Shown: piece by piece, positions 28,178 to 37,107 of the stretch
Numbering within the stretch: position 1 is the first letter of the stretch
How the letters are laid out: every line of letters begins with the position of its first letter
NCBI GenBank assembly: GCA_020859995.1
Contig: JAJBVE010000203.1
Location: 1-54,081, forward strand
Source of the DNA: Clostridiales bacterium
GTDB lineage: Bacteria > Bacillota > Clostridia > Lachnospirales > Lachnospiraceae
DNA: 54,081 nucleotides
Direction: 5' to 3'
Made by a program: the position numbers and the translations under genes
The notes under the pieces: generated by a model
Database searches by the model: none
The model's input: only the letters and a program-made list of their open reading frames with translations
Told to the model about the DNA's origin: nothing

Positions 28178-29038
28178 TTATCCCTTGAGAAAGGCAGAAA
28201 ATTCTCTGGCGACCAGAGGCGCTTTCCGGATCGGGTAGACCATATAAATCTCGTAGAAAATATCCGGTGTGATGGGACGGATTACGGTTCCCTCCATTTC
28301 CAGATGGGAAGCCATGTTGTGAGTCAGAATAGACAGACCCATTCCCTTTTGTATCAGGTCAAAGAGAACCGATGCCCTGTCGACGGAGATCGAAGGATGC
28401 AGATCGAAGGTCGGATCGGCTTTCCTGATACTGCTGCGCAGCGAACTCATGTGGCGGAACTCAATCAGAGATTCACTTTTCAAATCCTCCAGGAGAACTG
28501 ATTTTTTCTTCGCGAGAGGATGAGACTGAGGCATCACAACTGAGAGCGTATCACAGGTGTAGAACTGTTGCTGGTAGAGATCCTCCGGGAATTCATAATT
28601 TCCAGTCAGAATAAAATCGACCTTTTTCTGCTGCAGCCAGTCGATCAGATCCTTTTCGCTGCCTTGCAAAAAAGAGTACTGACAGTGCGGATGCTGCTTT
28701 TTATAATCCTTAAAAAAGGGCATGAAATTGTAAAGTGTTACCAGTGGAATATACCCGATGTTGACCTCCGGCGCTTCCGACTCTTTGCCAAGCAGATTTT
28801 GGGTGTACTCTTTCTGGATGCTGACCATCTGCTCTGCATAAGGAAGCCATGCTTTTCCAAAATCGGACAGCACAGCCCCCTTTTTGGAGCGGATGAACAA
28901 ATCCTCACCCAGATCCGTTTCAATCGACTTGATATGCTTCGAGAGAGAGGACTGGCCGATAAAAAGGAGATCTGCTGCTTCCTGAAAATGCAGCACACGT
29001 GCCAGGACGACAAATTCGTTGATGTAATTTAATTCCAT
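28178..29038 (-). CDS. LysR-family transcriptional regulator
   Basis: A 286-aa protein with an N-terminal helix-turn-helix (MELNYINEFVVLARVLHFQE at the start, then GQSSLSKHIKSIE) and a periplasmic-binding-like effector domain. I start at the ATG whose first base is 29038, giving the usual LysR N-terminus, with GAGG six to ten bases upstream; the frame opens nine codons earlier at 29065. It diverges from the carboxylesterase gene at 29390, its likeliest target, although the convergent redox operon could also be regulated. The effector is unknown. Confidence 0.92.
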   Translation of the reverse strand: MELNYINEFVVLARVLHFQEAADLLFIGQSSLSKHIKSIETDLGEDLFIRSKKGAVLSDFGKAWLPYAEQMVSIQKEYTQNLLGKESEAPEVNIGYIPLVTLYNFMPFFKDYKKQHPHCQYSFLQGSEKDLIDWLQQKKVDFILTGNYEFPEDLYQQQFYTCDTLSVVMPQSHPLAKKKSVLLEDLKSESLIEFRHMSSLRSSIRKADPTFDLHPSISVDRASVLFDLIQKGMGLSILTHNMASHLEMEGTVIRPITPDIFYEIYMVYPIRKAPLVAREFSAFLKG

Positions 29039-29058
29039 AATGGTACCTCGCTTCCGGA

Positions 29059-29076
29059 ACACCATAAGTAAGGTGT
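29059..29076. promoter_or_regulatory. Candidate LysR binding site
   Basis: ACACC-N8-GGTGT is a dyad lying 21 bases upstream of the LysR start, of a type LysR proteins use for autoregulation. The rest of the 351-base gap to the esterase is AT-rich, and apart from the esterase promoter I see nothing else in it. Confidence 0.4.
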
Positions 29077-29318
29077 AAAATGCAAAGCTTCGACACAGAC
29101 TTCAGAAAAGATCCGTGACGGTTCCGATCCTTTGCATACGTTTATAATCTTTATAGACAGCAGTATAGCAGATGGAGAAAACGATGTCAAAATAAATGTC
29201 CGGTTTCAATCGATTTGACTTATGCATTTTTGGCAGCCTGCCCTGGGCCTGAAAGCTGACCGATTCCAAATAGCTTTTAAATGGATTCCAAAACGGAATG
29301 AAGCAGAGATATAACGAA

Positions 29319-29347
29319 TTGCAAAGGACAGATGGTTTTTGTATAAT
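29319..29347 (+). promoter_or_regulatory. Promoter of the carboxylesterase operon
   Basis: TTGCAA at 29319-29324 and a perfect TATAAT at 29342-29347, spaced by 17 bases, lie about 43 bases before the start codon. Confidence 0.75.
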
Positions 29348-29389
29348 ATGACCAAGTTAAAAGAACGAATGGTTTAGGAGATGTACGAA

Positions 29390-30877
29390 ATGACAATAAT
29401 AAAAGCGGTGACAACGAATGGAATTGTGGTCGGAATGCCGGGAAAACAGACGGAATGCACCATGTTCCTCGGAATTCCGTACGCAAAGCCGCCGGTTGGG
29501 GAGCTCCGCTACCAGGCTCCGCAGAAGGCAGAAAACTGGGAAGGAGAACGGGAGTGCTTCACTTTCTCACCGGCCTGCATCCAGGATCGAAAGGGAGAAG
29601 ATTTTCCGATTTCGGAGGACTGCCTGTACCTGAATGTGTACACGCCGGCGAAAACAGCGGATGAAAAGCTTCCGGTCATGTTCTGGATATACGGGGGCGG
29701 TTTTGGCGGCGGCAGATCCTCGGATCCGGAGATGTATGGCGAGAGCCTGACCCGGAAGGACGTGGTGGTCGTTACCATCAATTACCGTTGCGGTGTGTTC
29801 GGCTTTTTTGCTGCAAAGGAGCTGGAGGAACGAAATGGGCAGGTGGTAAATGCCGGTATTCTGGATCAGATTGCGGCGCTTACCTGGGTGCGGGAAAACA
29901 TCCATGCATTCGGAGGCGATCCGGAGCGGATCCTGGTATTTGGACAGTCTGCAGGAGGGATGTCCACGCGGATGCTGATGACGTCCCCTCTGGCAAAAGG
30001 AATGTTTTCCAGAGCGATCATTGAATCCGGCGGCGGCCTCAACGAAGCGGATCCAATCCGGCCGAAGGAAGAGTTTATGGCACTGTGCGAGCGGGCAATG
30101 CAGCATCTCGGATGGACGCTTGAGGATATGCTGACGCGCGATGCGGCAGAAGTTTCGGAGAAGATGGCGCAGGCGGCAAAGGATACCGCCGAAGGCTTTG
30201 AAGTCGGATATTTCCAGCCGTTCCTGGATGGCGTTTCTCTGATGGAGGTGCCTGGGAAATTGATTGCCAGAGGCGAATATCCAGATATCCCGATTATCTG
30301 CGGGACCGTGGCCGGGGATGCCTGGATGTTCTCCAGAAAAGTTATGCGGCAGTTTCCGAATGACCGGTATTTCCGGGGATTTTCCTACGCGGCGAGCCAG
30401 GCATGGGCAAGGCTCTGTGTGAAGGAGGGGCGCACGCCGATCTATACCTATTACATGGATCGGACACAGCCCAAAAAAGAAGGCGGCCCGACACACGGAA
30501 GAGCTCCGGCGTATGGCGCAGGAACTCCCCATTCATCCGAAATCGTCTATGTGTTTGGCACGCTCGATAGCCGCAGCAAGGGATTTGGAGAATTGGATTC
30601 TGAACTGTCCGAGGCCATGCAGACCTACTGGACGAATTTTGCGAAGACCGGCGATCCGAACAAAGATCCGAACAAAGATGCTACTGAAGATTTGACAGGA
30701 GAAGGCATTTGTCGTTGGGAACCCTATACTGCAGAGACGCCGCTGGCCATGCATTTTGGCGATGAGGGTTATCAGATGACGGATCTGGTGGAGACGGATG
30801 CGGAAAGACTGGCACTGAAGATTACGGAAGAGCATCCCGGCCTGCTGACTTCACTGGAAGGATATGAACTGAAATGA
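29390..30877 (+). CDS. Type-B carboxylesterase
   Basis: A 495-aa alpha/beta hydrolase of the carboxylesterase type-B (COesterase) family. Marks are FLGIPYAKPPVGELRY near the N-terminus, SEDCLYLNVYTP, the nucleophile elbow GQSAGG, and a late His in GTPHSSE. No signal peptide, so it is intracellular. I start at ATG 29390, nine bases after AGGAG; the ATG at 29381 touches that site directly. Near the end is an in-frame 12-bp duplication (DPNK repeated, 30656-30679). It probably cleaves esters on plant or host glycans imported by the nearby systems; the exact substrate is unknown. Confidence 0.92.
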   Translation: MTIIKAVTTNGIVVGMPGKQTECTMFLGIPYAKPPVGELRYQAPQKAENWEGERECFTFSPACIQDRKGEDFPISEDCLYLNVYTPAKTADEKLPVMFWIYGGGFGGGRSSDPEMYGESLTRKDVVVVTINYRCGVFGFFAAKELEERNGQVVNAGILDQIAALTWVRENIHAFGGDPERILVFGQSAGGMSTRMLMTSPLAKGMFSRAIIESGGGLNEADPIRPKEEFMALCERAMQHLGWTLEDMLTRDAAEVSEKMAQAAKDTAEGFEVGYFQPFLDGVSLMEVPGKLIARGEYPDIPIICGTVAGDAWMFSRKVMRQFPNDRYFRGFSYAASQAWARLCVKEGRTPIYTYYMDRTQPKKEGGPTHGRAPAYGAGTPHSSEIVYVFGTLDSRSKGFGELDSELSEAMQTYWTNFAKTGDPNKDPNKDATEDLTGEGICRWEPYTAETPLAMHFGDEGYQMTDLVETDAERLALKITEEHPGLLTSLEGYELK

Positions 30878-31046
30878 ACTCCATGCAGACAGGAATGCTT
30901 TGAAGGATCTGTAAAGGATAAAAAAACGGACAGAGCTTATTAAGACAATACAGGCATGAGTATATAGAGATATTGGGACGTTCGGATGAAACGAAGACCC
31001 AGGGTTAATATAAACGAAAGAAACGATAAAAGACGGAGGCGAAAGG

Positions 31047-32462
31047 ATGGGAAGAAACGGAACGATCAAAAACATCACAGCGATGACTTCCAACCGGCCG
31101 GACGGAATGGTGATTTCCAGAGCAATCCTGGAATATGACTTCGAGCTTGACGGCAGTCAGGTCCGCCCGGAAGGGTATGAGGTGGAAAAACGCACCATTT
31201 TGGATGCTTATGTCAGCGCGGATGCATGCGGAAAAGAACCGGCCCAGTCTGGAAGCTTTGTGGTACTGCAGCTGAGCGAAAAGGATGAAACAGCCAGTGT
31301 GCAGATCGACAAAGGCCCGGGCGGACTAAAAGGACCTGGTCCGGGAGGTCCGCCGAAGGACGGGCCGAAGCTCCCGGGAAAGCAGCCGCAGAGAGATTCT
31401 ATGGCAGCGGATGGACCGATAGCAGGTGATACCATGGACGCAGGAGGCCCGCCGAAGGATGGCCCGAAAGGTCCGGGAGGCCCTGGCGGTCCCGGTGGTC
31501 CCGGCGGCCCAGGAGGCCCGGGTGGCCCTGCAGGATCGGCGGCGGAGCTGCGGCCGGTGGCGGTATCTGTGAAGCAGAAGGCAGATATTGTCAGTGTGAA
31601 TGGCGAACTCTGCAAAGGCAGCGACATCTTCCGCATATCGAACCGGAGCATCTGTCCGGTGGCGGATGAGTTCCGGCAGATGAAGCTCGGGGCGCTGAAG
31701 TTCAACCTGTTTGTACCCGAAGAATACGACCCATCCCGAAAGTATCCGCTGGTGCTGTTCATCCATGACGCGGGACCTTGCGGAGACGATCCGATGCTGG
31801 CGCTTGCGCAGGGGAACGGCGGCCTGATCTGGGCCTCGCCCGAGGAACAGAAAAAACATCCCTGCTTTGTCCTTTGCCCACAGATCCCCAGAGGGATCCG
31901 GCTGACGGATGACGACTTTGTGGCCCATCCGGAGATTGAGACAATCAAGCGCATGATTGATCTGCTTGCAGAACAGTACAGCATTGATATGGACCGCATT
32001 TACACGACCGGCCAGTCACAGGGGTGCATGGCTTCCCTGGAGCTGGGAATCCGCTATCCGGAATTTTTTGCGGGATTTCTGCTGGTCGCTGGACAGTGGG
32101 ATCCGGCCCGCAGCAGTGTCCTCTGGAATCAGAACATCTGGATCCTGGTATCGGAGGGAGACAAAAAGGCACTGCCCGGTATGAACGCCATCACCTCTGC
32201 GTTTGAAGAAAAGGGAGCTGTGATCGGCAGGTACCGCTGGGACGCAAAAATGGATCCGCAGCTGCTTAACGAAGCGGCAGCAAAGGCGGCATCGGATCCG
32301 TGCCGGATCCGCTACACCGTATTTGAAGGCAGCTCGGTAGTACCGCCGGAAAAGGAAGTGACCCCGGCGACGAATCACGTATGTACCTGGCCGGTAGCCT
32401 ATGGCATTGAGGCGGTCAGAGACTGGCTTTTTACCAGCCGCAGGGAAAACAGACAGGGGTGA
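31047..32462 (+). CDS. PHB-depolymerase-like esterase with collagen-like GGP linker
   Basis: A 471-aa protein in three parts. Residues 14-88 are a beta-rich domain. Residues 90-164 are a Gly/Pro linker with pure GGP repeats at 141-162. From about 210 is an alpha/beta hydrolase with the nucleophile elbow TGQSQGCMAS (Ser324) and late Asp/His candidates (SEGDKKALPG, NHVCTW). The same beta domain, GGP linker and hydrolase order ends the 898-aa protein at 39102, so the two are paralogues on either side of the Opp importer. No signal peptide. GGAGGCGAAAGG precedes the start. Substrate unknown; feruloyl- or acetyl-ester cleavage is a guess. Confidence 0.8.
   Translation: MGRNGTIKNITAMTSNRPDGMVISRAILEYDFELDGSQVRPEGYEVEKRTILDAYVSADACGKEPAQSGSFVVLQLSEKDETASVQIDKGPGGLKGPGPGGPPKDGPKLPGKQPQRDSMAADGPIAGDTMDAGGPPKDGPKGPGGPGGPGGPGGPGGPGGPAGSAAELRPVAVSVKQKADIVSVNGELCKGSDIFRISNRSICPVADEFRQMKLGALKFNLFVPEEYDPSRKYPLVLFIHDAGPCGDDPMLALAQGNGGLIWASPEEQKKHPCFVLCPQIPRGIRLTDDDFVAHPEIETIKRMIDLLAEQYSIDMDRIYTTGQSQGCMASLELGIRYPEFFAGFLLVAGQWDPARSSVLWNQNIWILVSEGDKKALPGMNAITSAFEEKGAVIGRYRWDAKMDPQLLNEAAAKAASDPCRIRYTVFEGSSVVPPEKEVTPATNHVCTWPVAYGIEAVRDWLFTSRRENRQG
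31467..31532 (+). repeat. GGP-coding tandem repeat tract
   Basis: A 9-base unit coding Gly-Gly-Pro or its phase variants repeats about seven times within the esterase gene. Synonymous differences between units argue that the amino-acid repeat itself is kept. Confidence 0.85.
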
Positions 32463-32466
32463 TTAC

Positions 32467-33135
32467 ATGAAGCTGAAGGATCAGATTATCCGAAGAATCG
32501 ACAGGCTGATGTACCGCACCTGGAATGAAGACCAGCCCGCCCGCACCTGGCACAGTGGTTTTTACCACCGCTATTTTGAAGGCTATCGTGAAAATACGAC
32601 TGCTGATCAGGACGGAAAGCACAAAAAAGTGGAACGGTTTTACGCGGGGTGCTATTACCTGGATCAGGAAAAGACAGCGGACTATATAGGAAAAAGAGTT
32701 CTGTACGCCATCCTGCTTGCGGGAGCGGTTTACCTGTATTACGTATCCTGCTTTACCGAACAGCTGGCCGCGAATTATGCGACGGCAGTGTCAGTGCTCC
32801 AGTCCGTGGATATCTTCCTGTTTCTGTGGCTGGCATACATCTATGTCTGTAGCCTGCTTGCCGGAAGGAAAATGATTTACAGTGAATACAAAGGCAGCCA
32901 CATCCGCATGACACAGGTGACTCTGGCCGGCAGCCTGGCGCTGGCAGCCACGGCGGCAGCAAAACTGATTTACGCAGTTTATGAGCAGGCGGTGGATGTC
33001 CGCCATATTCAAAACGCGGCAATCCTCGTGGCGGCGGCAGGCTTCCTCTGGATGATACGCCTCGTTGAGATGAGAACGAAATACGAGGTGGAGGAAAGCA
33101 AACAGGCGGGCAAAGCCGGTATCGAGATCAGCTGA
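32467..33135 (+). CDS. Uncharacterised four-helix membrane protein
   Basis: I do not recognise this family. The 222-aa product has a charged N-terminal ~75 residues containing many aromatic residues (ARTWHSGFYHRYFEGY). Four probable membrane helices follow (about 78-98, 105-130, 148-170 and 182-200), then a charged C-terminal tail. AGGGGTGA precedes ATG 32467; the frame is open to 32401 inside the upstream gene. It lies between the GGP esterase and the first Opp permease with gaps of 4 and 17 bases, so it is surely co-transcribed. It may be an accessory membrane component of that uptake system (inferred). Confidence 0.7.
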   Translation: MKLKDQIIRRIDRLMYRTWNEDQPARTWHSGFYHRYFEGYRENTTADQDGKHKKVERFYAGCYYLDQEKTADYIGKRVLYAILLAGAVYLYYVSCFTEQLAANYATAVSVLQSVDIFLFLWLAYIYVCSLLAGRKMIYSEYKGSHIRMTQVTLAGSLALAATAAAKLIYAVYEQAVDVRHIQNAAILVAAAGFLWMIRLVEMRTKYEVEESKQAGKAGIEIS

Positions 33136-33152
33136 CGAAAGGAAGGATGAAC

Positions 33153-34103
33153 ATGTGGAAATACATTGTAAAAAGACTGTTATGGTCGATCGTTATTATG
33201 GTCGGCGCAGGAATTATTATTTTCCTGCTGACCTATTTCACTCCGGGAGATCCGGCTGCACAGCTGATCGGCTCCGACGCGAGCGCCGCTGACCTGGCTG
33301 CTCTGCGGGCAAAGCTGGGGATAGATAAGCCTTTCCTGCAGCAGCTTGTGACCTTCCTTTACAACTCATTCATCAAGTGGGACTGGGGCACCTCCTGGAC
33401 CTACAACGAGCCTGTGATGTCTACCATCCTTTCGAGACTGCCGCGTACGGCGATCATCGGCGTTGGCCAGATGATCCTGACAGTGGCGATCGGCATTCCG
33501 CTGGGAATCTTCGCGGCACGGCATCAGGGACACTGGCAGGATTACGGTGTGCTGGGCGTCTGCATGGTTCTGGTATCCCTGCCGGATATGTGGGTAGCGC
33601 TGATGTTCGTATTGCTGTTTTCCCTTCAGCTTCACTGGCTTCCGGCATACGGAATCGGCGGACCGCAGTATTACATCCTTCCGATCGTATCCGGTGTCAT
33701 GGGCGGCATCGCCGGACAGGCCAGACTGATGCGTTCCGGTATGCTGGAGGTCATTCATTCCGACTTTGTAACTACCGCGAGGGCGAAAGGGCAAAGTGAA
33801 GACCTGATTGTCCGCAAGCACATCCTGCCGAACGCGCTGATGCCGGTCATCACGATGCTCGGCGGCAGCCTGGCCCTGGTGGTATGCGGCTCCGCAATTG
33901 TGGAGAGACTGTTTTCCATCCCGGGCGTCGGACTCTATCTGCTCGATGGCATCAGCTACCGCGATTATCCGATCATCCGCGGCTGTACGTTGTTCTTCGC
34001 AACGTTTTCCGCACTGGTCTATCTGCTGCTGGATCTGGTCTATGCATGGATTGACCCGCGGATCAAAGCCCAGTATACATCCGGCAAAAAATCAGGGAGG
34101 TGA
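33153..34103 (+). CDS. Oligopeptide/nickel-type ABC transporter permease, OppB/DppB class
   Basis: A 316-aa membrane protein with six hydrophobic segments, the N-terminal FLLTYFTPGDPA family motif (about residue 24), and the EAA-type loop around TTARAKGQSEDLIVRKHILPNA (split here by the coupling helix, about residue 215). It makes half of the channel for peptides or other small solutes. Start chosen at ATG 33153, six bases after GGAAGG; an ATG at 33147 overlaps that site. It overlaps nothing upstream and is followed by the second permease after 8 bases. Confidence 0.93.
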   Translation: MWKYIVKRLLWSIVIMVGAGIIIFLLTYFTPGDPAAQLIGSDASAADLAALRAKLGIDKPFLQQLVTFLYNSFIKWDWGTSWTYNEPVMSTILSRLPRTAIIGVGQMILTVAIGIPLGIFAARHQGHWQDYGVLGVCMVLVSLPDMWVALMFVLLFSLQLHWLPAYGIGGPQYYILPIVSGVMGGIAGQARLMRSGMLEVIHSDFVTTARAKGQSEDLIVRKHILPNALMPVITMLGGSLALVVCGSAIVERLFSIPGVGLYLLDGISYRDYPIIRGCTLFFATFSALVYLLLDLVYAWIDPRIKAQYTSGKKSGR

Positions 34104-34111
34104 GCAGTATC

Positions 34112-35089
34112 ATGGCTGAAAAAGATCTGAATTTAGAGAAAAAAGGCGGACATCACGGACCTCATGGGGAGGACAGCGGACCGCACAAAAAGGGGCCGCA
34201 TCATGACGGACATCACGGAGGACATCACGGACGGCATTACAGCCCGGCCTTCAACAATTTCATGGAAACCTTCCGGCGGGTATTTATCAGCCCGAGCGCC
34301 AAGCTGGGCGGCGTCATGTTTCTGATTGTGGTACTATTGCTGGTATTTGCACCAATCATTGCACCTTATAAACCGACTGCGGTCGATCTGAAAAATACCT
34401 TTGCGACGCCGTCGCTTGCCCATCTGTGTGGGACGGATAAGCTGGGAAGAGATATTTTCTCAAGACTTCTCTATGGCGGCAGATATTCCCTGGCACTTGG
34501 CCTTACCGCCGCGATCGTAGGCTCGGTCGGCGGTGTAATTGTGGGAAGTATCGCGGGCTATTTCGGAGGAAAAGTAGAAGACCTGATCATGCGTTTCTGC
34601 GATATCTGGGGCGCACTTCCGGGCTCTCTTATGACTCTGCTTTTAGCAGCATCCTTCGGAGCAGGCCTCTGGCAGACGATCGTTTCTCTTTCCATCAGTG
34701 CCATCCCGAACGGTGCACGTATGACGAGAGGCCAGATCCTTGGCGAGAGAGGAAAAGAGTATGTGGAGGCGGCCGAATCCTTTAACTGCCCGAAGCGGGT
34801 GATTATGTTCCGCCATCTGCTGCCGAATGTCATCTCTCCGACGATTGTTAATACAACGATGAAGATCGGCGGTTCCATCACAATGGTTGCAGGCTTAAGC
34901 TACTTAGGACTTGGTATTCAGCCGCCGACACCGGAATGGGGCGCAATGCTCTCCGACGGCATCAGCTACATCAGCGCATATCCGCATATGGTGATTTTCC
35001 CGGGCATCGCGATTGCCATCTGCGTACTGTCCATCAACCTGATGGGCGACGGTCTGCGCGACGCACTGGATCCGAAGATGAGATCCTGA
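34112..35089 (+). CDS. Oligopeptide-type ABC permease, OppC/DppC class, with His-rich N-terminus
   Basis: A 325-aa permease with six membrane segments and the OppC marks GTDKLGRDIFSRLLYGGR (about residue 110) and an EAA loop ending in HLLPNVISP. Unusual is the cytoplasmic N-terminus: residues 14-42 hold eleven histidines mixed with Gly, Pro and Asp (HHGPHGED, HHDGHHGGHHGRH). Such segments bind Ni, Zn or Co in other proteins, so metal sensing or metal-chelate transport is possible; this is inferred. Start at ATG 34112 after GGGAGGTG; a GTG at 34100 lies inside that ribosome site. Part of a five-gene operon. Confidence 0.92.
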   Translation: MAEKDLNLEKKGGHHGPHGEDSGPHKKGPHHDGHHGGHHGRHYSPAFNNFMETFRRVFISPSAKLGGVMFLIVVLLLVFAPIIAPYKPTAVDLKNTFATPSLAHLCGTDKLGRDIFSRLLYGGRYSLALGLTAAIVGSVGGVIVGSIAGYFGGKVEDLIMRFCDIWGALPGSLMTLLLAASFGAGLWQTIVSLSISAIPNGARMTRGQILGERGKEYVEAAESFNCPKRVIMFRHLLPNVISPTIVNTTMKIGGSITMVAGLSYLGLGIQPPTPEWGAMLSDGISYISAYPHMVIFPGIAIAICVLSINLMGDGLRDALDPKMRS

Positions 35090-35104
35090 TAAGGAGGACA
35101 TACA

Positions 35105-36085
35105 ATGGCTGAGAAAAATCAATTCCTCTCTGTCAGGGGAATCACAGTAGAATATACACAGGGAAAAAATATTGTACATGCGGTCAATGACGTATCCTTT
35201 GATCTGGAAAAAGGAAAAACGCTGGGACTCGTCGGGGAAACCGGCGCCGGCAAGACGACGATCGCCAAGACTATTTTAAGAATTCTCCCGGTGCCTCCGG
35301 CCAGGTTTAAGGGCGGCGAGGTATGGCTCGACGGAAAGAACCTGACGGCTTTGAGCGAGGAGGATATGCGCAAAGTGCGCGGCAATCAGATCGCGATGAT
35401 TTTCCAGGATCCGATGACGGCACTGAATCCTCTGATGACGGTGGGAGACCAGATTGTCGAGGTGCTGCAGATCCACAATCCGCACATGAAGATGGAAGAG
35501 GCGGTAGGGCGTACCAAAGAGCTGCTGGAGATGGTAGGCATCGTGGGAGAGCGCTATAAAGAATATCCGCATCAGTTTTCCGGCGGAATGAAGCAGCGTG
35601 TGGTCATTGCCATGGCGCTGGCCTGCAGCCCGGATCTGATTCTGGCGGACGAGCCGACGACCGCTCTGGATGTGACGATCCAGGCACAGGTGCTGGACCT
35701 GATCAAAGAGCTTCAGACGAAGCAGAACACGTCCATGATTCTGATTACCCATGATCTGGGTGTGGTTGCGGAGACCTGCGACAGTGTAGCAGTCGTTTAT
35801 GCGGGTGAGGTCGTCGAGTATGCGTCGAAGGAAGATCTGTTCCGCCGAACAAAGCATCCGTATACAAAAGGACTTTTCAACTCGATCCCGAGCCTGACCG
35901 GAGATGAGACCAGACTGACTCCGATCCCGGGGCTGCCACCGGATCCGACCCATCTGCCGGAGGGCTGCCGGTTTGCGAAGCGGTGTCCTTATGCGACAAA
36001 GGCTTGTTTCCACACGGAAGTGCCGATGAAGGAGGTTGCTCCGGGCCACTATTGCAGATGTTTAAGAGAGACTGAGGAGGGATAA
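35105..36085 (+). CDS. Oligopeptide-type ABC ATPase, OppD/DppD class
   Basis: A 326-aa ATPase with Walker A GETGAGKT (about residue 39), Q-loop IFQDP, signature FSGGMKQR (about 159) and Walker B ILADEP. The C-terminal OppD/F extension contains a [17 protein letters not shown] cysteine cluster that commonly binds an iron-sulfur cluster in this family. TAAGGAGG precedes the start, and the next gene begins 3 bases after the stop. It pairs with the OppF-class ATPase to drive the importer. Confidence 0.94.
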   Translation: MAEKNQFLSVRGITVEYTQGKNIVHAVNDVSFDLEKGKTLGLVGETGAGKTTIAKTILRILPVPPARFKGGEVWLDGKNLTALSEEDMRKVRGNQIAMIFQDPMTALNPLMTVGDQIVEVLQIHNPHMKMEEAVGRTKELLEMVGIVGERYKEYPHQFSGGMKQRVVIAMALACSPDLILADEPTTALDVTIQAQVLDLIKELQTKQNTSMILITHDLGVVAETCDSVAVVYAGEVVEYASKEDLFRRTKHPYTKGLFNSIPSLTGDETRLTPIPGLPPDPTHLPEGCRFAKRCPYATKACFHTEVPMKEVAPGHYCRCLRETEEG

Positions 36086-36088
36086 AAA

Positions 36089-37048
36089 ATGGCGGAACCG
36101 ATTGTTGAGGTGCAAAACTTAAAAAAATACTTCCCCTGTCCCGGCGGCGCGCAGAATCACGCAGTGGATGACGTGACCTTTACGATTAATAAGGGGCAGA
36201 CCCTGGGAGTGGTCGGCGAGTCCGGCTGCGGAAAATCAACCCTGGGCAGAACGATTATCCGTCTGCAGGAGGCGACAGACGGAGTGATCAAGCTCAACGG
36301 AGAGGACATCACTCATGTAAAGGGGCATAAATTAAAACAGGTGCATGAAAAAATGCAGATTGTCTTCCAGGATCCGTATTCCAGCCTGAACCCCCGTATG
36401 ACGATCGACACTGCGGTGACGGAACCGATGAAATACGCTGGTCACTATACGAAAAAACAGCTGCAGGAGGAGAGCATTAAGCTGATGGATCTTGTAGGAA
36501 TCGACGAACGTCTGAGAAGATCCTATCCGCACGAGTTGGACGGCGGCCGCAGACAGAGAGTTGTGATCGCCCGCGCACTCGCCCTGAACCCGGAATTCAT
36601 CGTCTGTGATGAGCCGGTATCGGCGCTGGATGTGTCGATTCAGGCACAGGTGCTGAACCTTCTGATGGATCTGCAGGACCAGATGAAGCTCTCTTATATG
36701 TTTGTAACCCATGACCTGTCTGTGGTGCGTCTGATCTCGGATCATATAGTGGTCATGTACCTGGGGCAGATGGTGGAGAAGAGTCCGACAAAGGAGCTGT
36801 TCGTCCGCTCGCTGCATCCGTATACCAAAGCGCTTCTTTCCGCGATCCCGTCTACGGATCTGGATCATCCGATGCAGCGGATTCAGCTGAAGGGAGAGAT
36901 TTCCAGTCCGATCAACCCGAAGCCGGGCTGCCGATTTGCGGCGCGCTGCCCATACGCGACCGAGCGCTGCCAGGAGCCGCAGCAGCTGCGCGAGCTCTCT
37001 AAGGATCACTTTGTATCCTGCTGCCGCGCGGAGGAGATTAATAGTTAA
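36089..37048 (+). CDS. Oligopeptide-type ABC ATPase, OppF/DppF class
   Basis: A 319-aa ATPase with Walker A GESGCGKS (about residue 43), Q-loop VFQDPYSSLNP, Walker B FIVCDEP and the C-terminal Cys cluster PGCRFAARCPYATERC. The ABC signature reads LDGGRRQR instead of LSGGQRQR, so the usual Ser is Asp and the Gln is Arg; the paired OppD keeps a canonical Ser. This may make one of the two ATP sites less active. Start at 36089 after GAGGAGGGATAAAA; translationally coupled to OppD. Confidence 0.93.
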   Translation: MAEPIVEVQNLKKYFPCPGGAQNHAVDDVTFTINKGQTLGVVGESGCGKSTLGRTIIRLQEATDGVIKLNGEDITHVKGHKLKQVHEKMQIVFQDPYSSLNPRMTIDTAVTEPMKYAGHYTKKQLQEESIKLMDLVGIDERLRRSYPHELDGGRRQRVVIARALALNPEFIVCDEPVSALDVSIQAQVLNLLMDLQDQMKLSYMFVTHDLSVVRLISDHIVVMYLGQMVEKSPTKELFVRSLHPYTKALLSAIPSTDLDHPMQRIQLKGEISSPINPKPGCRFAARCPYATERCQEPQQLRELSKDHFVSCCRAEEINS

Positions 37049-37107
37049 TTATTTTAGAATGAAGCGGCCTGATGGCGTTTCACATAAAAATTAAGGAGGA
37101 AAGTATC

